Position numbers and translations under genes: made by a program
NCBI GenBank assembly: GCA_023823795.1
Contig: CP085710.1
Location: 264,001 to 328,000 of the forward strand
DNA: 64,000 nucleotides
Reading direction: 5' to 3'
Source of the DNA: Bacillus sp. F19
GTDB taxonomy: Bacteria > Bacillota > Bacilli > Bacillales > Bacillaceae
Notes under the pieces: generated by a model
The model's input: the letters and a program-made list of their open reading frames with translations, nothing else
Told to the model about the DNA's origin: nothing
Database searches by the model: none
Shown: positions 24,124 to 32,435 of the stretch, piece after piece
How positions within the stretch are numbered: the first letter of the stretch is position 1
How the letters are laid out: every line of letters starts with the position of its first letter

Positions 24124-24254
24124 GAACTAACCGGCCTTGACAGATTTTCTATCTAGTCTTTAGAAAAGCATATTATTTTACAGGCTTATTATCTGAGCAA
24201 TTAAAAAGTAAAAAATGACATAATGTTTTGTTTTTTAACAAAATGTGCATTTAT

Positions 24255-24530
24255 AGCTTTTTACTTTGTATAGAAGTACTTTTTCATTCTTCTATTAACA
24301 TGCTGAGCCAAAGCGTATTGCCAATATCTTAATTTACCCCGATATCCGTGAGCAAAGTATTCATATTCCACAAACGTTCACCTTTACTGAATCCATTACC
24401 TTTATGTTCATCTTTCTGAATTTCAATTTCATATCACGTAAATCAATTCTTATGCGCTTCAGCTGGTACACAACATAATGAATATATACCTCAGGAATTT
24501 TAAAACCTGCAGCTTCTATACATTTAGATC
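24255..24530 (-). pseudogene. Decayed coding remnant of unknown family
   Basis: On the minus strand this non-genic stretch encodes protein-like segments in shifting frames: CIEAAGFKIPEVYIHYVVYQ, then KDEHKGNGFSKGERLWNM, then a clean C-terminal run FAHGYRGKLRYWQYALAQH ending at a stop at 24261-24263. The pattern looks like one gene with two frameshifts. I do not recognise the family. The remaining bases to 24614 show nothing further. Confidence 0.35.
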
Positions 24531-24614
24531 TTTTTCTAAAATATCAACCAAACAAATCTTATATATGTATTCATAAATCATATTCTCTTTTTCTACACCA
24601 AAGGAGCTGATAAT

Positions 24615-24863
24615 ATGAAAGGCTTGTTAGAGAGAGCAAAAGAAGAGCAACTTCCTGTTGAGATTATTTATAGGTCTGACAAAGGGGATATCTTACAAAG
24701 GACTATAATTGTGAATGAGGTCAAAGGCAATAATATAAAAGCATTTTGCTTATTAAACAACAAACCCGCATTACATCACTGCATTGTTACAATGGAAAAC
24801 AGAAATAAACCCCCGTTCTACAAGAACGGGGGTTTAAACTGGATAAAATATAATCATACTTAA
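24615..24863 (+). CDS. Small WYL-like protein, C terminus altered
   Basis: The first 55 residues (LLERAKEEQLPVEIIYRSDK, then VKGNNIKAFCLLNN) resemble a family of small standalone WYL-like proteins in Bacillus. The expected C-terminal strand is replaced by unrelated residues that read through the terminator hairpin into the convergent gene, so the gene is probably truncated by a frameshift. AAGGAG precedes the ATG. Function unknown; WYL domains bind nucleic acids or ligands in regulators. Confidence 0.5.
   Translation: MKGLLERAKEEQLPVEIIYRSDKGDILQRTIIVNEVKGNNIKAFCLLNNKPALHHCIVTMENRNKPPFYKNGGLNWIKYNHT
24807..24834. terminator. Bidirectional terminator
   Basis: Arms AACCCCCGTTCT and AGAACGGGGGTT around a four-base loop, flanked by AAA and TTT. 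It separates the WYL-like gene and the convergent cupin regulator. Confidence 0.85.
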
Positions 24864-25388
24864 TCGAGTTAATGTTTCCCCTGAATTATGATAGGTATGG
24901 GTTCTGTCAGCCTTGAATCTAATAGAATCACCACTACTAACTGTATATTCATTATTATTTACACGTACAGTTAGTTCCCCTTCAAAAACAGTTAAGAACT
25001 CTTCAGTTCCCTCTCTGTGCGAATCAGCACATAGGAATCCGCCCTTCTCAATCTCGACAGTATAAACTTCAAAGCGTCTATCATCTTCGAAGGGAAAGTA
25101 AGGATAGACCCGATATTTTCCGTTGTCTTCAGATAATGTTTGAATTTCCCTTTTTAAAACCACTTTTGTATCTGGCTGCGGATTATTTATTAGTGAAGTA
25201 AAAGAAATTTTTAATCCATTGGCTATTTTCCAAATGGTTGTAATCGTGGGGCATGATTCCCCTCTTTCGATTTGACCTATCATCGTTTTACTTACTCCTG
25301 TTAATTCAGCAACTCTTTCAAGACTTAATTTCTTACTTTCTCTAAAGATTTTTAAGTTTTTTGCAATGATAAGATGTATTTCCTCCAT
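24834..25388 (-). CDS. XRE-family regulator with C-terminal cupin domain
   Basis: About 184 residues. An N-terminal helix-turn-helix (LSLERVAELTGVSKTMIGQI, residues 18-37) is joined to a cupin sensor (EEFLTVFEGELTVRV and SGDSIRFKADRTHTYHN). Such proteins sense small molecules and usually control an adjacent transporter or catabolic gene; here a LysE exporter is divergent. I prefer ATG 25388, with AGGAGTG in front, over the in-frame GTG at 25394. An inverted repeat in the shared promoter region may be its operator. Confidence 0.85.
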   Translation of the reverse strand: MEEIHLIIAKNLKIFRESKKLSLERVAELTGVSKTMIGQIERGESCPTITTIWKIANGLKISFTSLINNPQPDTKVVLKREIQTLSEDNGKYRVYPYFPFEDDRRFEVYTVEIEKGGFLCADSHREGTEEFLTVFEGELTVRVNNNEYTVSSGDSIRFKADRTHTYHNSGETLTRLSMIIFYPV

Positions 25389-25449
25389 AAACACACTCCT
25401 ATATTTGTGTACAATATAACGTCGATATTATACAATAAAAAGGATTGAC

Positions 25450-25478
25450 GTTATAGTGTCTGTTTTGAACATTATAAC
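25450..25478. promoter_or_regulatory. Inverted repeat, candidate operator of the cupin regulator
   Basis: GTTATAGTG (25450-25458) and CATTATAAC (25470-25478) form nine-base arms with one mismatch between the divergent regulator and lysE genes. A TTGACG (25445-25450) overlaps its left edge. Confidence 0.5.
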
Positions 25479-25502
25479 ATATAATACAAGGGAGGTTCCA
25501 AT

Positions 25503-26084
25503 ATGCCTTTATTATCGTTTTTGCTATATATTTTTGTTACTAGTTTTACTCCTGGTCCCAATAATATTATGGCGATGTTATTTGCTAACAAATACGGGTT
25601 AAAAAAGACAATTAGATTTTGTTTAGGAGTAGGTGCAGGTTTCTTTGTAATAATGTTATTGTGCAGTTATTTTAATCTTTTGCTTAAAAATTTCATTCCA
25701 CAAATAGAATTTATTATGACTATTCTTGGGGCAATCTATATGTTGTATCTGGCTATAAAAATTATTACTTCTAATAATGATAAAGATAATGATGTGGACA
25801 AGAATAACAGTTTTTTAACAGGTATGCTTTTACAATTCGTAAATCCGAAAGGTATTCTATATGGCATAACCGCAATATCAACCTTCATCCTTCCGTATCA
25901 CACTTCAAATTTCAGCTTAATATTTTATTCATTATTTCTAGCTTTTGTTGGTTTTATGAGTACTTTCTGTTGGAGTATGTTTGGTTCAATTTTTCAAAAG
26001 TTCTTATCAGAGTATAGAAGTCAGTTTAATATAATTATGGCATTGTTATTAGTGTATAGTGCAATTTCGATTCTTATAGAATAA
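25503..26084 (+). CDS. LysE/RhtB family amino acid exporter
   Basis: A 193-residue membrane protein with five or six hydrophobic segments and the N-terminal LysE signature SFTPGPNNIMAMLFA, plus LLQFVNPKGILYG in the middle. The family exports amino acids or related compounds. GGGAGG precedes the ATG. Its divergent XRE-cupin partner suggests induced export of a specific metabolite; the substrate cannot be told from sequence. Confidence 0.88.
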   Translation: MPLLSFLLYIFVTSFTPGPNNIMAMLFANKYGLKKTIRFCLGVGAGFFVIMLLCSYFNLLLKNFIPQIEFIMTILGAIYMLYLAIKIITSNNDKDNDVDKNNSFLTGMLLQFVNPKGILYGITAISTFILPYHTSNFSLIFYSLFLAFVGFMSTFCWSMFGSIFQKFLSEYRSQFNIIMALLLVYSAISILIE

Positions 26085-26661
26085 ATTAATTTTCTTGTTA
26101 AACTTGATTTTGGACAGACTTGTACCGTAAAACAAGTTGCCTTTTTTAATTATATGCATAGCTTCGATTCTGTAATTGATGGGAAATTGTCCGAACCCTT
26201 GTTATTCAAGGGTTCGTTTCTTTTTGTGGAGATCCATAAGAAAACGAATATAACGTTTTGCTCTAATTATTTATTAAATAAAACGTAATTAAGAACGAGG
26301 GAATAATAAGAGAAAAAGAACCGGTAGCAATGCACCTTTTGGAGAAAAGAGAATTCAGCACGTGAAAGAGGAAATCTTGCACAGTAACTAACGCATTAGA
26401 TTGCAAAAGATAGTTTTTAAATTTTCTTCAGCAATCGGGCCAGATTGTTGAAGAACAGCAGGAACTTTTGGGAAGGAAGCCGAAGTTAATATCATGCTTG
26501 TGTTATTCAATAAACTTGCAGGTTAGTGTGTTAATGAATAAGTGATACTACGTAATAATAGTATTTCACGTACAAAATTAGCATTATTCTTTCAACCTTC
26601 TTGTGTAACCAAACCCATTCTCTGACATCAATAAAATCTAATTATAAAGGAGTCCAAAGTT
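26085..26661. other. Non-coding stretch with a terminator and a dispersed palindrome
   Basis: It holds a strong hairpin (CGAACCCTT/AAGGGTTCG, 26192-26216, then TTTCTTTTT), probably the lysE terminator, and one copy of a palindromic repeat at 26426-26453. No reading frame with a ribosome binding site is seen; the rest is AT-rich. Confidence 0.6.
26426..26453. repeat. Dispersed palindromic repeat, copy 1
   Basis: CTTCAGCAATC, six bases, then GATTGTTGAAG. It shares the TTCARCAATCGGGC core with the copies at 27337 and 28608. Confidence 0.65.
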
Positions 26662-27324
26662 ATGGAAATTTCTAAGGAAGTAGAGATGCTCCATCTTGAA
26701 TTTCATGGGAATATTATTCATCCAACTCTTTTATGGGATCAAGAAATGGCTGTTTTAATAGACACTGGATTCCCTGGACAAATTGAAGATTTACGCGTGG
26801 CAATGGATAAGGTAGGAGTGTCGTTCGACAAACTAAAAGTTGTGATTTTGACGCATCAGGATATAGATCATATAGGTAGTCTTCCTGAGATATTACAGGA
26901 GTGTGAAAGTAATATTAAAGTATATGCTCACGATCTGGATAAGCCTTATATTCAAGGGGATTTACCTCTTTTGAAAGACGGGCACCTAGAGAACCCCCCG
27001 AAGGGCAAAGTAGACGATACCTTGAAAGACGGTCAAGAATTGCCGTATTGCGGCGGGATTCGTGTCATCCATACTCCAGGGCATACTCCTGGCCATATCA
27101 GCCTATATTTGAAACAAAGTAAAACACTCGTTGCCGGGGATTCGATGTACAGTGTAAACGGAATAATTGGGGGAATTCATGCCCCAACCGCACTGGATAT
27201 AAAGGCGGCTCGACTCTCTTTGAAGAAATACATAGACCTCGACATTGAATCTGTGGTTTGTTACCACGGAGGATTAAGTAACGTAAATATTAATGATCAG
27301 ATTCAAAAAGTAATTTCATATTAA
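26662..27324 (+). CDS. MBL-fold metallo-hydrolase
   Basis: A 220-residue metallo-beta-lactamase-fold protein. The metal motif reads THQDIDHIG, so the family's second histidine is an aspartate (HxDxDH), as in the YflN/YobT-like subgroup of Bacillus. HTPGHTPGHISLY and AGDSM supply the other ligands. The N-terminal strand residues ILTHQD and LIDTGFPGQ are typical. AAGGAG precedes the ATG. The substrate is unknown; hydrolase of thioesters or lactones is possible. Confidence 0.85.
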   Translation: MEISKEVEMLHLEFHGNIIHPTLLWDQEMAVLIDTGFPGQIEDLRVAMDKVGVSFDKLKVVILTHQDIDHIGSLPEILQECESNIKVYAHDLDKPYIQGDLPLLKDGHLENPPKGKVDDTLKDGQELPYCGGIRVIHTPGHTPGHISLYLKQSKTLVAGDSMYSVNGIIGGIHAPTALDIKAARLSLKKYIDLDIESVVCYHGGLSNVNINDQIQKVISY

Positions 27325-27336
27325 ATTTCTAGAACC

Positions 27337-27389
27337 TTCTTCAACAATCGGGCGCTTATCTGTAATAAGGTAAGTGCCTTTTAATTGAA
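27337..27389. repeat. Dispersed palindromic repeat, copy 2
   Basis: CTTCAACAATCGGGCGCTTA is followed by TAAGTGCC, giving a GGCGCTTA/TAAGTGCC hairpin. It lies just after the metallo-hydrolase stop codon. Confidence 0.65.
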
Positions 27390-27577
27390 TAAGGGATTGA
27401 GTTTAATGAAGAGTTTTGAAATAATTGGTATTAAGCAATAGGTGCAGTTTTCTTGAAAAAGCTCAATTGGTAATATTTCAGGTATTAGAAAAAATATTTT
27501 CAGTCATTATCATAGAAATGTAAAAGTTTAAGAGTTATATTTACATAGAATATCAGTCATCAGGAAGAGGTAGTATT

Positions 27578-28462
27578 ATGACAATATTTATGTACATATT
27601 TTGTTTGATTGTATGGGGACTTAACTTTATTGCGGTAAAAATTCAAGGAACTCCAGTCAGCTTGGAATTATCCTTAACTTATCGTTTAGTCATGACAGCC
27701 TTTTTATTTTTGATTCTTGTTTGGTTCCTTCGACCAAAGGGGAGGCCAACAAGAAAAGATATCCCATTTGTAATAGTGTTTGGTATATGTAACTTTGCAT
27801 TAAGCTATTTATGCCTTTATTACGCCACAATTTTGAGTTCTGCAGCAATCGTAACATTGGTTTTTTCATTAAAGGTGATTTTGACACCGATTGCTCTCCG
27901 GATTTTTTTAAAAGAAAAGTTACATTCACGCGTTTTATTTGGGGGAATTTTAGGTGTATTGGGCGTATGTATTCTCATCTATCCATCTTTGAACAACTTT
28001 CAAGGGTTCAATGACATAAAAGGAATTATGATCGCTTTCCTAGGTACACTTCTGACGTCAGTTGGTGACGCCAGCTCGGCTAGAAATGCAAATCGAAAGG
28101 TTGATCCAATTTATGCAAATGCAATTGGATTTACAGTGGGCAGTATATTGATGGGAGCAATTGTATTGTTCCAAGGACAAGAATTTATAATTCCAACATC
28201 TGTTTCATACTTATCTGCGTTACTATATTTAACTCTGGTTGCTTCATTTGCGGCATGGTTATTTTATTTGAAGCTTGTAGAAAAAATTGGAGGAGCTCAA
28301 AGCGGCTATATGGTCGCTCTATTCCCAGCTATCGGTGGAGTTGCCTCTGTTTTAATCGGTGAGTCAGATCCATCAGTGTATTTGTTTGCCGGTTGCCTAT
28401 CTAGCTGTATTGGCGCTGCAATTGCTTTAGGGTTTGGAAGGAGACTAGCTGTACAGGATTAA
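27578..28462 (+). CDS. EamA/DMT family transporter
   Basis: A 294-residue protein with ten hydrophobic segments in two repeats, the EamA layout (the first begins IFCLIVWGLNFIAVK; the second near GIMIAFLGTLLTSVG). Members export amino acids, nucleotides or drugs. AGGAAGAGG precedes the ATG. It stands alone between two dispersed repeats; with the lysE unit, the island carries two small-molecule exporters. Confidence 0.88.
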   Translation: MTIFMYIFCLIVWGLNFIAVKIQGTPVSLELSLTYRLVMTAFLFLILVWFLRPKGRPTRKDIPFVIVFGICNFALSYLCLYYATILSSAAIVTLVFSLKVILTPIALRIFLKEKLHSRVLFGGILGVLGVCILIYPSLNNFQGFNDIKGIMIAFLGTLLTSVGDASSARNANRKVDPIYANAIGFTVGSILMGAIVLFQGQEFIIPTSVSYLSALLYLTLVASFAAWLFYLKLVEKIGGAQSGYMVALFPAIGGVASVLIGESDPSVYLFAGCLSSCIGAAIALGFGRRLAVQD

Positions 28463-28949
28463 TTAAGAAGGAATTTACTTATGAATTTAAAAATAGCACT
28501 CATTTAATGAATGGTTTCTCAGGTTATTGACAAAGAATCCAGAAGAAAATCTAGCTATTTAACTTAATAAGCTTATTGAGCTAAACAGCTAATAGAAGCT
28601 ATAGTAATCTTCAACAATCGGGCCCGTTTGCTGAATTAATAAAGTATATATAATCAATTAACATTAGCTAAATATAATTATGTTAACTTTAAATTGTAAC
28701 GATGAAGACAACAATATTCTATTGAGGATAGGGTGTGTTAGATAAAATGGTTACTAAAGTGGGCATAGGTTTTTTACTTTTAATGGTGCATTTCTACTTG
28801 GTTTGAGTAGCATCTAAAAATTTTTTATTTTTATATTGTATAACAATTAATTCATATAATCAGATGTCAGCAAAAATAATGCTGACTTTTTTATTGTGCA
28901 GAACTAGGGACGGAACTACTCAATAACGTAACGAGACCGTTCAATACAA
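28463..28949. other. Non-coding stretch between the transporter and the integrase fragment
   Basis: It contains the third palindromic repeat (28608-28635) and a hairpin (GTCAGC/GCTGAC, 28866-28886, then TTTTTTAT) that could terminate either strand. No supported gene. Confidence 0.55.
28608..28635. repeat. Dispersed palindromic repeat, copy 3
   Basis: TTCAACAATCGGGCCCG pairs with its own continuation (CGTTTGCTGAA), a near-perfect palindrome. All three copies in this window lie inside the island. Confidence 0.65.
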
Positions 28950-29654
28950 CTAACTAGCTAAAATAGGATATGATGATCTTCCACAAAAGGGCTCTAATTC
29001 ACCAGCTCTAAGACCTGTCCATGCTAAAGTTAAAAAGATAACATAATCATCAATTTCACCTTTAGTTTTAGCTGTTTCTAGAAAATCCTTTAATTCATGT
29101 TTTTCTAAATACTTCTCTTCAACTTTTTGGTTCTCTATGTCCTCTACTGTTTTTTTGTCTTTTGGGATAAAAGCATATTCTGTCGGATCAGCAAGAAGTA
29201 AATCTTGTTCTAATGCTCGTTTAAAGATCATTTTTGCCGTACCATGTATACCTGAAATTGTATTATGGGCCAGCTGCTCTTTTTTCTTCAAATCATTTAA
29301 TGCATTCTGGTACATTTTTTTAGTAACATCTTTTATCTTGTAATGAGCAAAATACCGATTCAAATGACCAATTTCATGATTTCTTACACGAATAGTACTA
29401 ATCTTTACGACTGTTTCACTATAGGTATCAAGCCATTCTTGAGCCATATCTTTAAATAAAATATTGTTATCTTCAAATGTTTTACCAGCGGTCTTTCTTT
29501 CAAATTCTTTTAAGGCGTCCTTTGCTTCTTTTTGTTTTAGAAAGCCTTTTTTCACAATTCTGCGGCGAGAACCGGTTTGTGGATCTACGCCATTTTCGAC
29601 AACGTTTATCCAACGCTCACCTTTTTTTGTTTGGTACTTTTTAACATATGCCAT
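28950..29654 (-). pseudogene. Tyrosine integrase, N-terminal two thirds
   Basis: About 234 residues from ATG 29654, which has AAGGTGGG in front. An Arm-type N-terminal domain (YVKKYQTKKGERWINVVENG) and a core-binding domain are followed by the first catalytic block ending TGLRAGELE. Right after this the sequence turns into unrelated residues and stops, so the remaining catalytic residues are missing. It reads in the same direction as the C-terminal fragment at 20688-20875, and the two do not overlap. Confidence 0.88.
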
Positions 29655-29847
29655 TAAAACCCACCTTGTATACTTCCTCAATATCAGGCAGCTGAATTAT
29701 AAGTTGGCTAACTTCCCATGGTTCCACACCATGTCTAAGGATTCGTTGCTTTATTTGATAAAGATTTAAACCTAGAATGGGCGGAATGATGTAAGGCTTT
29801 AAAGCCTTGCAATGGGAGAAATAGGTAAGGTTATTTCTTCCCACCAT
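29641..29847 (-). CDS. Small frame overlapping the integrase start and the right att copy
   Basis: A 68-residue frame whose last 40 residues (LNLYQIKQRILRHGVEPWEV and ELPDIEEV-like ending) look like a real gene; it overlaps the integrase start by 14 bases, as coupled genes do. The att core lies inside it, so its first codons here come from chromosomal sequence. In an excised circle the frame would instead start in island DNA (see findings). Possible excisionase-type protein, unproven. Confidence 0.4.
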   Translation of the reverse strand: MVGRNNLTYFSHCKALKPYIIPPILGLNLYQIKQRILRHGVEPWEVSQLIIQLPDIEEVYKVGFNGIC

Positions 29848-29891
29848 TCTTCACTTGTGAAGTAGGTCAGGTAAAAACAGTATTTCCATTA

Positions 29892-29930
29892 AAAACCACT
29901 ACCATTAAAATGAACTTGGGAGTGGTTTTA
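29892..29930. terminator. Hairpin downstream of the right att site
   Basis: AAAACCACT and AGTGGTTTT around about 20 bases, followed by ATTT. It may be a former groEL-region terminator. Confidence 0.6.
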
Positions 29931-30062
29931 TTTGAGGTCGATCCGAAATCCTGAATGTGAATAACTGGAAAAAATCCCTTCGAATGTATACAATTAAACT
30001 AGCTTTATCGTTATAGATTGATGTGCGATATGAATCATTCTTATGTTCTTAGGAGGCATTCT

Positions 30063-30962
30063 ATGTTTTTTTTCAAAAAGAAAACGCAAATTTCGGAGCA
30101 AAAAGTGAGAGAACTCATCCAGCGGTTAGAAGCTGCCTACACAGAAAAGGATATAGAGAAATTGAAGGAATTGTTCCATCCAGATCATCGGGAAATCTCC
30201 TTTTTAAACCATTTTACTTTGATGATGAATTTTCAAATTTACAATATTCAATCTGACATTATGAGGATTGAAATCTTAGATCTATCAGAGGACGAAGCGA
30301 CGTTTACATACACTAGAAAACATATATACACGTGCATAAATAAAAACGATGAAAATGGAGAAAGTCCTAACAATATCACAAGTTATTATATCCAAGTCAA
30401 AAAAGAGGCCAACTCAATCTGGATTACAAGACTCTCAAAATACAGCGAATTATTTTTGGACGAAGAGGGAGAAATCTTTCCGCATGAGAAGGCGGCAGTG
30501 CCATCAAGTGCCCAATTTTATAACAATATGAAACGGTTTATTGAGCCATTGCAGCTGGATGGTTTCAAACCGGCGACGTATCTTCTTTATGATAATAGTG
30601 AATTTATTGGGTATTATCCTGAAAATGAACGTTTTTCATATAAGACAAAAGAGAAATTTACAATTGATTATTTTACAGAGATGGGTGCGGCTTCCGTGGA
30701 AGAGCATACAGAAAGATACCTACGGGAGAATAGCCTGGAATATAGTGAAGTGATTAAAATGGAAGAGAATTATTCACTAATCGAAACGAAATTTATTAGT
30801 AATTCCCGTTTGCAGCATGAGCTGGTACTAAGCATGCTGGCACCTGACGGATTCTTTATGATCCGCTATTTGAAAAATAATAACAGTCCCATTAAACAAC
30901 AACTGCGGCAGAGTTGGATTGATCAGATGGCGGCAGTGACTGCGTATATTAATTCTAATTGA
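30063..30962 (+). CDS. Hypothetical protein with N-terminal NTF2/SnoaL-like region
   Basis: About 299 residues from ATG 30063, which follows TTAGGAGGC; an in-frame ATG at 30018 lacks a ribosome binding site. Residues 10-140 (starting SEQKVRELIQRLEAAYTEKD, with KLKELFHPDHREISFL) resemble an NTF2-like fold; the rest is an alpha/beta region I do not recognise. No signal peptide or membrane helix. It stands alone between two terminators. Confidence 0.65.
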   Translation: MFFFKKKTQISEQKVRELIQRLEAAYTEKDIEKLKELFHPDHREISFLNHFTLMMNFQIYNIQSDIMRIEILDLSEDEATFTYTRKHIYTCINKNDENGESPNNITSYYIQVKKEANSIWITRLSKYSELFLDEEGEIFPHEKAAVPSSAQFYNNMKRFIEPLQLDGFKPATYLLYDNSEFIGYYPENERFSYKTKEKFTIDYFTEMGAASVEEHTERYLRENSLEYSEVIKMEENYSLIETKFISNSRLQHELVLSMLAPDGFFMIRYLKNNNSPIKQQLRQSWIDQMAAVTAYINSN

Positions 30963-31007
30963 ATTTAGTTTTGATTGATTTCTAGGATTATGCCTAATAG
31001 ATATAGA

Positions 31008-31036
31008 AAAACTCGCCAAAATGGGCGAGTTTTTTG
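31008..31036 (+). terminator. Terminator
   Basis: AAACTCGCC and GGCGAGTTT around AAAATG, then TTTTTG. Confidence 0.85.
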
Positions 31037-31087
31037 TGTTTTAAGATACTATTAATCGTGCCAAACCGGGATTTTCTAAACTATTCT

Positions 31088-31573
31088 CTAACACAACACG
31101 ATTATTCTATAAGGTGTAGTTTGAGCAGGTATACTTTTGGTAGAAGGTCCATAAATAACGATAAGATCCCGGTTCGCCGGATTTCGTGTAAATGATTGCC
31201 CATTCGTTAATAACAATTGAGTGTATGGAGATAAATTTAATTGCAATCGTCCATCACTGCTCACCAGCTGGCTATTAAAATAATCTACTTTTACATTCTG
31301 ATTTGGCCTTTCTTTTACCATAACCAGTGCTTGGTATTGCGGAGGATATATAAGGGGAACAGGTGCATTCCCATCATAATATCCAGTTACCAGGTCTCCT
31401 GCTGAAACCATTGCATGGTCAACGAAGTAAGTAGCGGGTGACACAACAAAATTTACGGTTGCGCCTGATCCGTTTTCTACAGAAATTAATTTATAACAGC
31501 CTTCACCATTTTGGCCTGAATTAAAATCACTGATCATTGTAACGATTCCTTGAAAAGAATAAAAATTAGTCAT
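31088..31573 (-). CDS. Conserved hypothetical protein, beta-rich
   Basis: A 161-residue protein from ATG 31573, preceded by GGAGGT at six bases. The sequence is polar and strand-rich (FVVSPATYFVDHAMVSAGD, then YYDGNAPVPLIYPPQYQALV) with no signal peptide or membrane helix. I have seen similar proteins in Bacillus and Clostridium without a known role. It is monocistronic. Confidence 0.65.
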   Translation of the reverse strand: MTNFYSFQGIVTMISDFNSGQNGEGCYKLISVENGSGATVNFVVSPATYFVDHAMVSAGDLVTGYYDGNAPVPLIYPPQYQALVMVKERPNQNVKVDYFNSQLVSSDGRLQLNLSPYTQLLLTNGQSFTRNPANRDLIVIYGPSTKSIPAQTTPYRIIVLC

Positions 31574-31865
31574 ATACATACCTCCATTGTTAGAAAAAGA
31601 ATATGCTTTTGATCTATAAAGCGATCTTAAAAAGAAACATCCCCAAGGAAGAGCTTAGGGTTGTCTTTTGCATTATGTTAAATAGCAGGTGACCCACCTA
31701 TGTACAATATGTAGGTTAATACCTAAACGACTGTGCGGATGCCTAAAAAGGTGAGGAAATGTTCTGTGGGAGAATATACATAATTTTAAAGCCCTCAAAA
31801 AAAGTGTCAAACCTTGATTTATAAGGGTTTAACGCTTTTTTACATTCATGAAAATCATTCATTCA

Positions 31866-32330
31866 TCATAGATTCCGCTCTAACAAAATCCCCACTTGCT
31901 CTGACATGACATGACATGAGGAGGATACGGCATTTCATTCTTGAACCACCATTCCACGATCCCTACGTAAGACGTCACAATAAATTGAAGGATAATTTCT
32001 TCATTTAAACCCTGATTTTTCCCTTTTGTGATATCCACTTCATTCTTGAACTCTTCAATCAGTAACTCGACGAACTGACTGCGGAAAGAAGGGGCCCCTT
32101 TACTGGCTAACATCGTTGAAAAGAATAAATAATGACGTTCAAGGTATTCGAACCAGGGAAGATTCGAATCTCTGAATTCCAGTTCAGCTGCAGATTCGCA
32201 TATTTCTCGCAGTTCATTAATATGTTCTTCAATCAGCTTATTCAGCAGATCAAATTTATCTACAGGGCGCAGATTTTGAATCGGATTAATTTTAAGTGAA
32301 ATGCTTTTGACTTTAGGTCCATAAAGAACA
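31866..32330 (-). pseudogene. TetR-family regulator, C-terminal domain only
   Basis: The minus strand encodes a TetR C-terminal dimer domain (starting NPIQNLRPVDKFDLLNKLIE, through MLASKGAPSFRSQFVELLIE). The DNA-binding N terminus is absent. Near the end the frame is broken by an extra ACATG unit in a triple ACATG repeat (31904-31918); removing one unit restores the ending SEQVGILLERNL and a stop at 31866. Confidence 0.8.
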
Positions 32331-32360
32331 ACTGAATCTCGAACTTATTTTTATAGGACT

Positions 32361-32381
32361 GTTTCGTATCGCAGGGCGATA
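32361..32381. repeat. 21-bp direct repeat, left copy
   Basis: GTTTCGTATCGCAGGGCGAT plus one A, identical at 33445-33465. It lies just before the MerR/DUF3967-like gene; the right copy precedes that gene's remnant. Confidence 0.8.
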
Positions 32382-32435
32382 CAGCTTGCAAAAAGGGTTA
32401 AAAGGCTTCATATTTAAAAGAAAAGGAGGTCCGAT

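Larger units (their letters stand above)
22091..24153 (+). mobile_element. IS21-family insertion sequence, damaged
   Basis: An istA-istB pair is bracketed by imperfect inverted ends: GATGTTAAAATCC...AGCCGG at 22091-22116 and, on the minus strand from 24153, GATAGAAAATCTGTCAAGGC. The ends are approximate and I see no target duplication. istA looks complete, but istB carries a frameshift and a mutated P-loop, so the copy is probably not autonomous. Confidence 0.8.

Noticed and set aside
26662-27324. HxDxDH in the metallo-hydrolase as a broken active site
   Set aside because: This variant is usual in the YflN/YobT-like subgroup, so it is a family feature rather than damage.
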